Origin: Hypericum androsaemum
Taxonomy: Eukaryota; Streptophyta; Magnoliopsida; Malpighiales; Hypericaceae
NCBI GenBank assembly: GCA_963995505.1
Contig: OZ023198.1
Span: 2,294,001 to 2,358,000 of the forward strand
Direction: 5' to 3'
DNA: 64,000 nucleotides
Numbering within the stretch: position 1 is the stretch's first letter; every line of letters starts with the position of its first letter. A program made the position numbers and the translations under genes. The notes under the pieces were generated by a model. That model saw nothing but the letters and a program-made list of their open reading frames with translations. It was not told the origin of the DNA and made no database searches. Shown piece by piece: positions 1 through 11,972 of this stretch.

Positions 1-54
1 GACTAATTTCCCGTCAGAATAGAAAAGAAAAATTGGTTGCAGAGGAAGAATTAC

Positions 55-1159
55 CTTTCACATATCTTATCCAAAGTGTAGACTGCATAACCTGTACCCA
101 GCACGGCTTATTTAGCTCGTAACCATATATATGGAACCACTAAAGAACTGCAAGTCTAACCAGAAGCTGAGAACATACGCTTGAATTCATCGAGACCTCC
201 TTTGATTTTAATGTGTCTGGATCCGAAAAGAACAGCTATGGGCTGTCCTTTCTTGTCAAACCCTTGCAGGAACATCTTATTCTGTGCAATTTCATTCTTG
301 ACTTCTGCAGGGGAAATTACTCCTCTTGGAACAAACGCCTTTCTCCAGTTCAAGTACTTGAGGAACATAGCCGTAGCCTTTTCCACATCTAGATCACGAG
401 CTCGCAGGAACCTTCTAAGAGTTGGATCATCTACTTCCTGCACAGTGGATCAGGACTATCAGATCTGAGGTAAAGAAGCGTAAGGTAACAATGTTATTTT
501 CCTCTCCTCTGCTTTCCTCTCCGTGGCATTTATTTGTTGCTCAGTTCACAAGTTTTTTTTTGTGATCATGGAAGCTCAATGGCTGATGAATTGCAACAGA
601 AGCAATCCTCTCATTCCCTCCTCCCGTAGACTCCTCTCGGGCTCGAACATGAGATCTTGGTTTACTAGGTTGAAGCCATTGAAACAAGATGTATGAAATT
701 ATGAATCACCACAGGAACCAAGTTATATTGTCAGTTTACAGAAATCAAACTTGTTTTGGTGGAATAATTATTCAGTTTCTCCACCGAGAAGTTGTCCATT
801 ACCATCTTTCTCACATATTTACTTGTCAGGTTAACCTGTATGATATTTCCAGATGAAGAACTACCCGCCATTTGTTTTCTCGGCCATGTTTGGTTTCCGG
901 AGCTAAGAATTCTTTTCCTACATGTTCAGGAACTCTCTAGTGTTTCCGAGATGGTCGAAACAACCACATTCACACCCACAACCCAAGCAACCAGAACAAA
1001 GAAGAGTCAAAAGGAGGTAGAAGGTTATCGTGGCACCTTGGCGGACGGGTCGCGGCGTTCGACAACTTGCCTCATTGCCAGTACCTTATTCTGCTCCGCT
1101 GCATTGTTCTTCCCAGATTCTTGGAGCTGGCCTGGCCCTTTCCCCCCTTCAGACTCCAT
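55..1159 (-). CDS. Sec14-like CRAL-TRIO phosphatidylinositol/lipid transfer protein (5' part; runs off the left edge)
   Basis: Exons on the minus strand: 1159-1037, 437-179 and 91-55, with the next donor at 54. Junctions are phase 0, then phase 1, and the visible coding part is about 139 residues. Exon 1 gives a short acidic leader starting MESEGG and ending at DPSAK. Exon 2 begins EVDDPTLRRFLRARDLDVEKA, the typical CRAL-TRIO N-terminal helix region, followed by MFLKYLNWR and the start of the lipid-binding domain (FLQGFDKKGQPI, GGLDEFKR). Exon 3 continues with VYTLDKICE. Family members move phosphatidylinositol or other lipids between membranes in the cytosol. The C-terminal half of the lipid pocket lies outside the window. 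Intron 1 (438-1036) carries a SINE-like repeat. The start was chosen because the upstream in-frame ATG at 1279 would add sequence unlike the family. Family call is firm; the specific orthologue is not resolved. Confidence 0.88.
565..680 (-). repeat. SINE-like repeat, copy 1, in intron 1 of the Sec14 gene
   Basis: About 105 bp match the stretch at 6160-6277 (shared words: gaagctcaatg, tgatgaattgc, gaagcaatcctctcatt). Read on the minus strand it holds a pol III box-B-like motif GTTCGAGCCC; copy 2 has GTTCGAATCC at the same place. This suggests a tRNA-derived SINE. No clear target duplication was found. Confidence 0.5.
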
Positions 1160-2120
1160 GGTAATATCAATATCTTCCCTTTCACTTCTTGACCTGTTGC
1201 ATCTTCTCTTCCTCTGTGCTGGTGAAACAAATTTATTGGCAATTGGGTAGATTGTTGTGGGGTCCTTTGAAATTCTCATTAAATGATCTACATTATTTTG
1301 TTGTTTTTTTGGGTGATTAATTGATCTATACTCTTGACTTCAGCCTCGGATGGCGGAAAGTCAAACGTAGACTGGCCAACTTTGGTTCTAGATCGGCAAA
1401 TTTGATTCTAGTCCAATATTTTATATAGGAATTTTCATATCCTACCCAAAACATTAAGGTAACGAGTAAATGGATTTTCCGCACTTATAAACAATCTCAA
1501 TACACTTGTCACTTCCGATGTGAGATTCTCTCCAATATTTTTTTCGGGTTAGCGATCTCTCTCTTTCGAGGCCGAAAATATGCGTGAATCAAGTTAAAAC
1601 TAACTCTATATATGTTGGTTGATTGGCTTATTGGATGAATAAAGTGGGAATTGTTTGTTTAGGTAGCATATGGTTTATCTAATGTGGGGCAATCTAGCCA
1701 TTTGCCTAATTTGATTCTAAAACATTGTTCGTAGACTTGCGTGGATCTATTACTTTTTAGGTTGGTCTAATTTCTAATCCTAGATTGGGGCACTACAAAT
1801 CGTACTTTACTTCAGTTACAACGTACGACTGATAATTGAGAATTTGATTGTGTATATAGATATATTATTACCAACAAACAATGTTGTTTTAATTAATCAA
1901 GAGAGTTCGAGTCTTTAGGAATGTAATAGTGCTAATTTCGCCACCATTCAAAAGTCATACCTATAAATAACGTATCCAAGTCACAATTTCGATTTGAAGT
2001 AGGATATAATTATCCAAACTCGAACCGGATCGGATTGGAAAAGGTAAAAAAAAAACTTTCCGTATCTGCAGTAGTTTACTTGACTCGATCGTTCCACTCT
2101 TCACAAATCGCCTGTACCAT
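1160..2120. other. Intergenic, no gene seen
   Basis: This is the 5' flank of the Sec14 gene. It is AT-rich with only short chance ORFs. No repeat pair or RNA gene was recognised. Confidence 0.6.
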
Positions 2121-2325
2121 ACATACGGTTTTGGATTGAGTGGGGACAACATAAAAGTTATCCATACGGAGGGGATTTCGTTTGAACCATCAGATTTTAT
2201 TAAACATCGTGTCTAAAGATCTGACATTCATAAGAAATCGTGTCTATAACTAAAATCACTTGATCCATTTCAGTGGGGATAGTTCTTGTCCCCACTGAAT
2301 CCAACCCCCATACATACACCTCATC
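2121..2325. mobile_element. Small MITE-like foldback element
   Basis: The left side reads TTGGATTGAGTGGGGACAA (from about 2131). The reverse complement of the right side reads TTGGATTCAGTGGGGACAA (to about 2315). Outward matches continue into a catacatac-type tract. The two ends form imperfect terminal inverted repeats about 180 bp apart with no coding content. The exact ends and target duplication are unclear. Confidence 0.45.
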
Positions 2326-3210
2326 TTGTTGACAAATTCTATTGGATCTAGCTCCATCGTAAACAACAATATTAAGGATATATATTTATGATTTTTTTCT
2401 TGTTTATTATTAATAATTTGCTTACAATATTACAAACTTAGTGGATGTAAATTGAAATTTGTGAGGGATCAAATGAAAATTTTGCAAAATCTACATGTCT
2501 AGTATAAAATTTAGCTTCCCGCATCATGTATCCTACATCATGCATGAGTTAGAACTTGAATTAACAAGTAACCAATAACTAAATGATATTAACCATTTTT
2601 TCATTTTTTTTACATAACAAAAAAATTGTTTGAACCTAGAGATGACATAAATATCCATATCTTAAGGGTCAGACCCTATCCTTATCCTGTGAGTCTATGG
2701 TATGTTAACTTTGATTGAGTTTAGGGTAGGGTAGGGATATGAGTCTACGTTTAGAGGTGGGGTTCTAGGATAGAGTATGAATCTTATGAATTCTTACCAT
2801 ACCCTTATCATTTTACTCTACTTTGGTCCTTACTTTAGCTAGACCTTCTTTAGGTCTTATTTAGACCCTTTTGTCTTTATTTTTTACTTATAAATTATAA
2901 TAGATTTCTCAAATATTCTGGAATATGCTTCATGATATTGACTCTGAAATTCGATGTATATATAATTTTAATTTTCTTTATTGATATACTAAATATTTTA
3001 TGATTAATTTTTACATATTCATTATGATTTATTTGAATTTACATATAAAATTAATATTTTATGTATAAAAAATTATCAAAAACATCTTGCATTTACTTCG
3101 AGAGTCAGAACTTGCATATCCTTTAGACCCTGTGGACCCTCAGAATAAGGGTATGGATCTAATAATAAAAATTTTTGAAATTTCAAGGACAAGAACTTTC
3201 AAAATTAAAA
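2326..3210. other. AT-rich intergenic sequence
   Basis: No gene is visible. A stretch near 2690-2890 repeats short words such as ggtagggtagggatatgag and accctatccttatcc on both strands. It could be a degraded repeat. The 9-bp target duplication of the next element is at 3202-3210. Confidence 0.5.
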
Positions 3211-4205
3211 GGGAAAAGTCCACTTTCGTACCCTGTGGTATCGACCAAAATCACTTTAGTACCCTGTGGTAAAAAACCGATCAATCGAGTCATACTTATT
3301 CCAATTAACATCAAAAAGGGCCTCGGGCAGCTGCCCGGAGCTGCCCGAACCTACCCGGGCGCTGCCCGGGCCACGTGGTCAGCCACGTCACCAAGAGGAG
3401 GAGGAGGAGGCGGGGAGGAGGAGGAGGAGGAGGAGGAGGGGGAGGAGGACGCGGGGAGGAGGAGGAGAGGAGGAGGGGGACGCGGGGAGGAGGAAGAGAG
3501 GAGGAGGGGGACGCGGGGAGGAGGAGGAGAGGAGGAGGGGGAGGAGGACGCGGGGAGGAGGAGGAGAGGAGGAGGGGGACGCGGGGAGGAGGAGGAGAGG
3601 AGGAGGGGGACGCGGGGAGGAGGGGGGCGTGGGGAGGAGGAGGACGCGGGGAGGAGGAGGACGCGGAGGAGGAGGAGGACGCGGGGAGGAGGAGGACGCG
3701 GAGGAGGAGGGGGGCGTGGGGAGGAGGAGGGCAACGTGGGGAGGAGGAGGAGAGGAGGAGGAGGGGGACACGGAGGAGGAGGAGGACGCGGAGGAGGAGG
3801 GGGACGCGGGGAGGAGGAGGACGCGGGGAGGAGGGGTACGCGGAGGAGGAGGGGGATGCGGGGAGGAGGAGGAGAGGAGGAGGAGGAGGAGGAGGGGAGG
3901 AGGAGGAGGAGGAGGAACACGGAGGAGGAGGAGGAGGAGGAGGGGAGGAGGAGAAGGAGGAGGAAAATCGGAGGAGGAGGAGGAAAATCGGAGGGGAGAG
4001 GAATTGGTGACGTGGCGCCACGTCACCAAAATTGGTGACGTGGCTGGCCACGTGGCCCGGGCAGCGGGCAGGTAGGTTCGGGCAGCTGCCCGAGGCCCTT
4101 TTTGATGTTAATTGGAATAAGTATGACTCGATTGATCGATTTTTTACCACAGGGTACTAAAGTGATTTTGGTCGATACCACAGGGTACGAAAGTGGACTT
4201 TTCCC
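3211..4205. mobile_element. Non-autonomous Mutator-like element (family A, copy 1) with internal purine minisatellite
   Basis: Terminal inverted repeats of about 180 bp start GGGAAAAGTCCACTTTCGTA at 3211 and, inverted, at 4205. They are nearly identical and include the palindromic GGGCAGCTGCCCG. The element is flanked by a perfect 9-bp direct repeat AAATTAAAA (3202-3210 and 4206-4214), the duplication length typical of Mutator elements. The interior (about 3393-3990) is almost entirely G and A on the plus strand, built of GGA triplets punctuated by acgcgg. It encodes no transposase. Two more copies lie at 47604-48437 and 61358-62805. Long ORFs here are by-products of the triplet repeat. Confidence 0.9.
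3393..3990 (+). repeat. GGA/acgcgg polypurine minisatellite
   Basis: About 600 bp of GGAGGA-type repeat on the plus strand, with acgcgggg interruptions at irregular 20-60 bp spacing. The strand asymmetry is extreme: cytosine and thymine occur almost only in the acgcgg or acgtgg words. A similar array fills the family A element at 47.8-48.2 kb. Confidence 0.9.
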
Positions 4206-4879
4206 AAATTAAAATATGAGTATGATACTACCAATACTCTATCCTATCCTATTCATTGCCATAATTGGACTGACATGAATTAGGTAATTTGTTTTATTTC
4301 CTTTTTCGTCGGCAACGACCACATGGCTTCAGTTAATGCGACAATTTCGAGCTGCTTTTAATTCCCATAACCATAAACCAATTCTGATAAAATCAAGTTG
4401 TTAGGTCATACGATCAGTGTACAGCTGGATCGACGTCAACTCAATTTTTTTTATTAAATCAAATGTTATCTAAACTTCAACTAATCTAATTTTTTAGCGG
4501 ATGAGAAATTTGACATGTTTCAACAAATATTTAACAATACTGCATTTTCAAAATTTTGATTTGAAAATTTTTGGTTAAATTAGAACAACGCTATTACCAA
4601 TTAGATTAAAAAATAACGGCAACCTGTCGTCTTAAATGCCCTATCTTCCTAGTTTTATTTAATTAAAAAAATTTATTTTAGTACTATGTGGTTTGGTCGT
4701 TTGAAACTTACAATCCTATAGTTCAAAACATATTAAATAGGTTCATGAGATTTCAATAATATCTCACAAGGTAATTCTCCTGCCCTAAATTCAAACTCAA
4801 ACGACGTTGTTTGTTGTTTTGTGCACATGTTACACGCCAATTCGGCAGCAATCTTACCCCAATTTTGCTGAGTTGTCTT

Positions 4880-5330
4880 GCGGATAAATTTTCAAGCAAT
4901 CTCAGATTAGTTAAAAAGAAAATTAAAAATCCCTTCTCATCCATCTCTCTCCCCTCTCCACCCCATTCCTTTCAAAATCAAGTGAAGGTAAATCAATTCC
5001 TTAAAACCAGTATCAGATCCTAACCATCTCCAACCAGTATCAGTGCCAGTTCTCCGCGGCCTGGCCGTTTCTCATTTTCGGCAAGATCCTCCCCGGCGGG
5101 AGGCAAACCAAGACATCGACGGAGAAGTCCTACTCGTCGCCGTTTCCCATGGACGTCGAGGAGACCAGGATCCTCCCCCTCTAGTCGTTGAACCATTGGA
5201 GGACGGGCAAGAGGCGGATTAGGAAGAGGTCTCGAAGAGGGGCGGGGTCCAGAGAGACTAGGAGAGAGGAGGGATTTCTTGAAAAATTATAAAGTAATCT
5301 GGGATTGTTTTGGAAATTTTTACTATGACC
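4880..5330. other. GC-rich island inside a possible foldback element
   Basis: Positions 5040-5270 are clearly more GC-rich than their surroundings. The left flank (about 4888-4960: ttcaagcaatctcagatta) loosely matches the reverse complement of the right flank (about 5280-5315: caatcccagattactt). This is the layout of an element that has captured foreign exonic DNA. No product was recognised, and the inverted repeat is imperfect. Confidence 0.3.
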
Positions 5331-6154
5331 TGTCATCAAAAGAAGGGCAAATATTTTTCCTACTTTAAAATATTTAAAATTAATGAGAATAAATTTAAGT
5401 GGTAAGAGATTTGAATTTAAAAAAAAAATATATCTCGAGTTTGAACTAAAAAATACTATTAAGAGAATTCACCATCAGAGGACAATCTTGCTGAAGGAGG
5501 CTCGCTTCCATGAGGCCCATAATTCAACTGATGTACACAGGAAGTAAACCTGAAGGAGCCACACTTTTAACATTTGTTTGCTTCGTGTTTTGAGATCACC
5601 ATATTACTTATAGTGCGTTGTTAAGTCTTATTTATAAGCATACAAAATCTATCAATCTTGCAATTTTGGATCGAATATATATAGATTCTAACATTGGTAT
5701 AAAAAAGACATGGTATCGGAGCAGATCGTTGATAGAGTAATTTAACTACAAGATGTTGCAGTTAGATAACCTTGAGTATGTTGATTGTTCCTCCGGAAAT
5801 CATTCTATTTCTTGGTTGCTTCATTATGATTCAGTCATGTGTCTATTTGATCAGTTTCTTGTTTTCGACAAATGTAATCTGTTGTGACATGTAAGAAAGC
5901 AGTGTGTCAGCAATTTCTAACTTTGGATCTTGTAGCCACTCTTGCATTCCCTCTGTTTCGCATACCTTATTCCTGCGCTGTCGATAAAGGGGTAAAGAAT
6001 TCTCCAAACTGTCATCAAGATGCACGGCGCGCGCACGCGCACGACGAACGCTTTACTGAGTCTTTCAGGATAACAATCCTGTAATTTGCAGTATGCAGAT
6101 CAATCAGTACGCGTTTCGTTCGTCGTCATATCACATGCATTCACAGTATATACT

Positions 6155-6280
6155 CTTTTGAAGCTCAATGTCTGATGAATTGCTAAGGAAGCAATCCTCT
6201 CATTCTCTCCTCTCCCATTGACTTCTCTCGGATTCGAACGCGAGATTTCAGATGAAAAGGAGGTTTATACCATAGAAAGA
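6155..6280 (-). repeat. SINE-like repeat, copy 2
   Basis: Homologous to 565-680. On the minus strand it holds GTTCGAATCC, a match to the pol III box B consensus. No box A was confidently placed. Confidence 0.5.
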
Positions 6281-7877
6281 AGTTATATCGGTGAATGAAA
6301 TACATGGAGTAAGGTACGTTTTCAGTCTAGAAAACCAACTTACGAACGTTTTCAGCCTTCTCTGGCTTCATGTTCAGAGACAAGAACAAGAATTCTGTAC
6401 TATTTTCATCCTTTTCTAAGACAACATCCATTTCAGCCAAGTAAAACTTGTTTTGTGGCTATTTTTGTAGTAGATTGATTTATTTTAGTTATGTTATTCA
6501 AAATCGAGTATTGTCGTAATGATTGATTAGGTGGTGCATTACAAAGCGCTCCTCTTTAAAATGGACAAAATTCATACTTAAATGGGCGCATTAAAGATTT
6601 TCCATTTTGAAAAATGCAGTCAACTTAAGTAGAAGTGTATTCATTATATCGTTAACTGCAATCATTTGGACCCGTTTTGTACTCGTAGAAAATACTTTTT
6701 TTTGATAAGTCACTCGTAGAAAATACTTGCTTTGCGCATAAACCGAAATAAAAATCCTATGGCACGACTTTAATCTAGATCATGTTAATTTCTAAAATAT
6801 ATAGTAGGATTTTTTTGGTAAAACTCTTACCAAAATTCTCAAAATAGGAAATATACTAACTAAAATTGACGAACACCCGATTCTTATATTATTGTACTTT
6901 AAAGATTTTGACAAATTGTAACAAAATTGACGTGCGGCAGTCCGCCAATTTTTTAATATAAAAAACTGCCCATTTCAAAAAATTTGTTAGTTTGTAACCC
7001 ATTTTAAAATTTTCGATAAATTTTTTTGTCCAAAAGGAAAAATATTGTGTAAATACATTTTTTATAATTACATTTTATTAATATTCATATTTACACTGTA
7101 ATTGGTGCGGGTTCGTTGGACTGGAACTGTCAGTCAACAGACATTGATTTCTAGATTCAACACCCGATCATGGTGTGTGCTAACCCGTTAACCCGTTTAT
7201 TCCTCTTGATCACCACATAGAAAAGCCTAGAAGCCAACATAGTCCAATGGGTTACAACTTACTAAGAGATAAGAAATCACCAAAAGGAAATATGCCAATA
7301 GCTTGTGTCTGGGAGGCATGGAAGCCACGCTTCCACATGTTTCTCTCATTTAAAAAAATCTTTACTATCCTGAGTCGTCGGATTTTATTTGAAAGTAATT
7401 TTTTCAATAATATTTTTTACATTCGTAAGAGTTGAACTAAAACTTTTTTTTTATGAATTCAAATTTTTTACCACTTGAACCAACTCTGCTACTTCTGCAT
7501 GTTTCGTTTTGGAGTCCCAAACTAAACAAAAAAAAATAACTTCTCTCCTGCAGGTTTTTTTTCATTGGGATTTACCGCGAGAGAGTTTTATTAACGTTCT
7601 GCAACTTCAAAAGAAAGAATTTTGTGCCAAATAATAGCCGTCACAATAATCGGCTACTGAGATTTTTAGTTAGGATGTCAGGTAGAACGTTATCTATGGT
7701 GTAATTATTTTTCATATTTATTTACATATAGTAGCTTGCCCCTCCATTTCAAAAAAAAAAACTTACTCTTACTAAAACTCACAATTCACCGCTCTCTTAA
7801 CCCAACTCTCTTCCCCTTTTCTTCCTCTCCAATCCATATAGCATTATAGTAACTGGTCTAAGCAGAATTCTCCAAAA

Positions 7878-9524
7878 ATGGCAACAGCAGTACATGCACC
7901 CTCACATAAAGTGCCTTCCCTCGTAGCTCCCGATGGCCTAAGGGGCCGTTTGGCCTTGAGATCATCTTTCTTGAGGCATCCTTCACTCCATCTCTTGATG
8001 ACTCCTTCTATCAAGCAACCACAGCCCCGTGCTTCCGCTGCTCCACGTGTCGTCGCGCGGGCCGCGTCCAAACAAGCCTATATCTGTCGTGATTGCGGGT
8101 TAGCATCTCTCCTCTTTGCCTCGTGTTTTAGCAGCGGAAGCGCAAACACGAAAACTATTGTACCTTGAACCGGTTTTGACTCACATAGGAGACTCTTTTG
8201 CCCGTCTTGAATTTTTCACGTAAATCTAGTTAGCTATGTGGTGATGCAGGTACGTTTACCAGGACAGGACTCCCTTTGATAAGCTTCCTGACAATTACTT
8301 CTGCCCTGGTAAGCTCAAACTCCACTGGTCCATTGTCTTAAAATTTTAAGTCGGATACGAAAATTCTAACTTGGTATAAAAACTGAATGGGCCAACTGAA
8401 TTGTGGTAAGCAATTCACCAATGCTATATGATAATGTGCCACCGAGATGAAACACGTAAACAGCAAGTTCTTCCTATTCTTGTTATAATTCAGAATGGCT
8501 GTTCTAAAGGGATAAGGTTACCCTGTAGGGTAATCTAAACTGGTGGCTGATACTTCACTAATTAAGATGTTGGTGCCCTTCCTTATCCTATGAGATATTA
8601 CTTTATTTTTTTAATAAGTTAAATTTTATTATAACAATACTTGCGTCAGAAGAAGAACCCGAGATCTTAGGACTGTCGGCCTCTTCAAAACTTTGTTACG
8701 ATAAAATTCTTTGGAAAAAAATCGCACCAGAGAAAGAGTACCAAAAATAGCATTAACCACCAAATAATCAAAATCGGTTATACTTCATTGGTTTGGTTTG
8801 GACTAGGGATTTAGTTTAACATTAGCCACCAAATAATCAAAATCGGTTATAATATTTGTCCATCCAACTTTGTTTGGTATTTAGAGTTGAGCCCTCGGGC
8901 CGGCCTGACTCTCTCAATAATTTCTTTTTCATTCAGAAGATTTGAACCCGAAACATTTTTCAAAAAATCAAAATCTCTTATTACTTGTACCAACTCCTAG
9001 CGATCATCAATATATCCAATTTTGTTTAGCACTGATGGACTTAAGTTTGTTGATACAGTTTGTGGTGCTCCCAAGAGGAGGTTTAGACCGTACGAGCCTA
9101 AGGTGTCCAAGAATGCCAATGCCACTGACGTCCGGAAAGCAAGAAAAGCTGAACTCAAAAGGGACGAAGCAGTAGGGTGAGTACATTTCCTCTCAATTCA
9201 ACTATGTTTGGTGTGCAAATTAGTTGGAAATTCATTTTGTTTACAAAACAAATTATTTAAAAAAAAAATTCATTTGGAAATTTGTTTATTGACCAGATTT
9301 AAACATTGTTTTAAAAAATACGGCCCGATCGATCAGACGCATTGACTCCGGTACATAGCCTAAAGAAGTTGGATCATGTTCTGCAATCCATTTCATGGTG
9401 ATAAATATCGGCTGATACACTGTTGTTGTTTCTTTGCAGGCGAGCTTTGCCAATTGCAATAGTGGTTGGAGTGATTGCTCTTGCTGGTTTATACTTCTAC
9501 CTCAACAGCACATTCCAAGGATAA
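7878..9524 (+). CDS. Chloroplast rubredoxin-like membrane protein
   Basis: Exons 7878-8098, 8250-8308, 9059-9176 and 9440-9524 give 160 residues. The N-terminal about 65 residues are rich in Ser, Ala, Arg and Pro and lack acidic residues after the start, like a plastid transit peptide. The rubredoxin iron site is complete: CRDC (C70, C73) and CPVC (C92, C95), separated by YVYQDRTPFDKLPDNYF. A basic stretch follows, then one C-terminal membrane span (LPIAIVVGVIALAGLYFYL) ending five residues later. Known family members are thylakoid- or envelope-bound one-iron electron carriers. All junctions are GT-AG. It converges on CRL with 534 bp between stop codons. Intron 2 contains a short direct repeat (about 8751 and 8820). 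The family call is firm; the exact electron partner is unknown. Confidence 0.93.
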
Positions 9525-10058
9525 ATAAACTGCTAGAATTGCAATATTGTTCTTGTTCTGTTTGAAGCAGAGAGGACAATTTCATGTATCCTGCTCAGCT
9601 TGATGAAATTTTGTTTATTCCAACCTTGTATCATCATCCATGGTCACAAACCCTTCAGACATTCTTGGCAAGACATTCACCAACATGCAGCTTTTCTTTC
9701 GAAACCAACCGATATCTACACGCTGGACGAGCTACTCCGGATTTGAGCCGGGTAGGAGCACAAAGGTGGCAAGGCATATTAGCTCCGGGGAGTCGTTCGG
9801 CTCCACGGCATCCTTGTGAAAACGGGTGGCCAAGTAGATGATATGATCTAAAAGCAAAGCAACTTGGCGATGGTAGAGAAAAACCAGCTGGGGCAAAATG
9901 ATCAGAGATTCATATTTATCATCATGTCCAAGCACGATGTCAAAATTTTCATGTCCCTATCTATTAAATGAGTTGGAAGAATTGATGAAAATACGAAACT
10001 TATTCGGCGTAACAAAAGAATTTACATACTATAGTTACATGAACAAGGCCAGCAGTTG
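9525..10058. other. Convergent 3' region between RUB and CRL
   Basis: This stretch should hold both 3' UTRs. Around 9735-9785, gagccgggtaggag...aaaggtggcaagg resembles the reverse complement of the SINE at 42846-43007, so it is probably an old SINE fragment. Confidence 0.5.
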
Positions 10059-11972
10059 TTACTCCTGCAGTACAAAGGAACCTTCTATTCTTTTCTGCAC
10101 CAGTTGTGAAGGAGAGAAGCTGGAAGTAGAATACGAGTCGCCCGTACTGGACGACGGTGCAGGCTTGAACTCGTAAGGGCCGTCCTTGACTCCCCAGACC
10201 TGTTACCACGAAAGAATGAGGCTGAAATAGCTCAGACTATTGATACATCGTTAATAGATAGATGACTACGAGATGCAAGGCCGTCAAAGTTACCTGATTT
10301 CCATCATCATCATAACCCCTATCCCATGTGTGCACTTCATTGTTCTTCAAAATTGTGAGTTCGGATGTGCAGTACATAGCCCCGTTCTATCACAGGCGAA
10401 GAATTTCGATTAGAGACATAGAGCAGCACAAGCTGGATCCTGGTAAGAAAAGCAAAAGGCAAATACCCATGAATTGGCGAATCCCCCAGGCGGAGTAGAG
10501 CCCTCATACAAGCAGCGCTTTCCCCTGTCGCAGCGTTTGAGATGTATTGTTGTCAAATGTTCTGCAATATCCTGCAAACAAATGTCTTAAATCATATCTA
10601 TGCTTCATAATTTTTATCAAAACATAACAGTATCCGATATCAACTTCTACTTTTGCTCAAAAGAAAAAAAGAGACTAAGCTCTCACTGAAAGGGTAGTGT
10701 CAATATAACTTTTCCAATACGGAATCGAAGATAGAAGGGTGCGACTAAATAAAAGAGAAAGCGAGGCAACAATGTCTTCGCATCCATTTCGTCTAGCAGA
10801 ATCTAGAAGAACATGATGGGTTGAGAAAGATGAGACTTACACCGATGACTTCTTCGGGTTGGGGACGTTGGTCTCTTGGACGGTCACAGAAGTTTCTATA
10901 CTCTTCTGCATCTCTAATGGCATATGTACCCACCTGTCCATTAAAAGGGAGTCCAGTTTCTTCAGTACCATTCAAACTACTTCCTGTATATACAGAGAAG
11001 GAGAACTAGTCCAAGCTTTTCAAAGTGGCAACACCATACATAATTCCAAACTATAAAAAAAATTTGCAGCATTAATCTAGAAACTAATAACAGGAAGGTA
11101 ATAGGCGCAAGAGTAGAAGAAGAAAACGCAAGAGCGAATTTTTCTGAGTGGACAAACAACAGAATTCACAATTCTACAAGAAAAGGGCAAGAGGTGCACG
11201 CACCTCAACATCGCATTTCAACTCCTTCGGACAAGGCTTTACCATATAAAACCTCTGCAACCACAGCATAGCACTTTGATCAGGAAACTCGATAAAAAGT
11301 TTGGATGAAACGCAACATACAGCATTTGATCACATTGCCAAGCTACGTTTATTACCTGGCGAAAGGGCTTCTGGGGAGTTCTCCAGAAGGCCTAAAACAA
11401 CAAATAGAAACACACATCAAGAAACAGCAGCAAGAAACCACGTAGCGAGAAACCTCACAAACCATGGGGTCGATGAGCAACCTGTTCGAAGTACAACACC
11501 TTGGAACCATCCACCATATCAGCCGCCGGGCACGTAAGCCACCTGATGATCATCAACACACAGCATCCAACAAGTTCAGCATTGCAACCAAACTAAAGCC
11601 AACAACTTTAGATTGTCCCAACTCCTAAGATGGTACCTTATATTGAAATAATTATCCGGGTCCCTCGAAGCCTGCTCCCTCGTGAACTAACCACCAAACA
11701 CAACACAAAAACACATCCATATCACATGGAATCACTCCAAAATTGGGTAAAATAAGAGGAAAAGATTGAACCTTTTCGCCGCTAAGGGACTGGGAAACGA
11801 GGCGGGCGTGGTCCCAGCGAGTAGTGGACTTGGTGAGCCTCTTGACGAGGATGGCCCCACCAATTAGCACCAGGGTCTTCACCACCAGCCCCCTGGCTCT
11901 GCCCCAACCCCCGGGCTCCTCGTCCCCCGAACTCGAACCCGAACCCGAGCCAAAACCCAGAATCATAACCAT
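10059..11972 (-). CDS. CRL: Chloroplast chromophore-lyase-like protein CRL (CRUMPLED LEAF)
   Basis: Nine minus-strand exons: 11972-11772, 11686-11637, 11542-11482, 11391-11356, 11254-11204, 10933-10841, 10571-10467, 10386-10294 and 10199-10059. They give 276 residues, close to the Arabidopsis protein. Near the N-terminus is one membrane segment (about residues 28-44, GLVVKTLVLIGGAILVK), as expected for the plastid outer-envelope anchor. The rest is a CpcT/CpeT-type domain with AFWRTPQKPFRQRFYMVKPCPK, YRNFCDRP, RCLYEGSTPPGGF and YCTSELTILKNNEVHTWDRGYD. In Arabidopsis, loss of CRL disturbs plastid division and cell differentiation; bilin lyase activity is inferred from the fold, not proven. All introns are GT-AG. 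The C-terminal tail after FKPAPSSS is low-complexity and probably variable. Confidence 0.95.

Larger units (their letters stand above)
4215..7877. other. Intergenic sequence with repeat remnants
   Basis: No gene is recognised. Content includes a GC-rich island at about 5040-5270 flanked by possible inverted repeats (separate entry), an LTR/TRIM-like fragment near 5600-5740 ending in atggtatcggagcagatcg (PBS-like), a SINE-like copy at 6160-6277, and a repeat tail near 7430-7490 with the motif ttaccacttgaaccaactc seen elsewhere in the window. Confidence 0.5.

Noticed and set aside
3087..3272. 61-codon ORF at the edge of the first MULE
   Set aside because: It crosses the transposon boundary and target duplication, so it cannot be conserved coding sequence.
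3175..4150. Several overlapping long ORFs on both strands (Gly/Arg/Glu-rich or Pro/Ser/Leu-rich)
   Set aside because: They are produced by the GGA minisatellite, which lacks stop codons in most frames. They have no start context, domains or introns.
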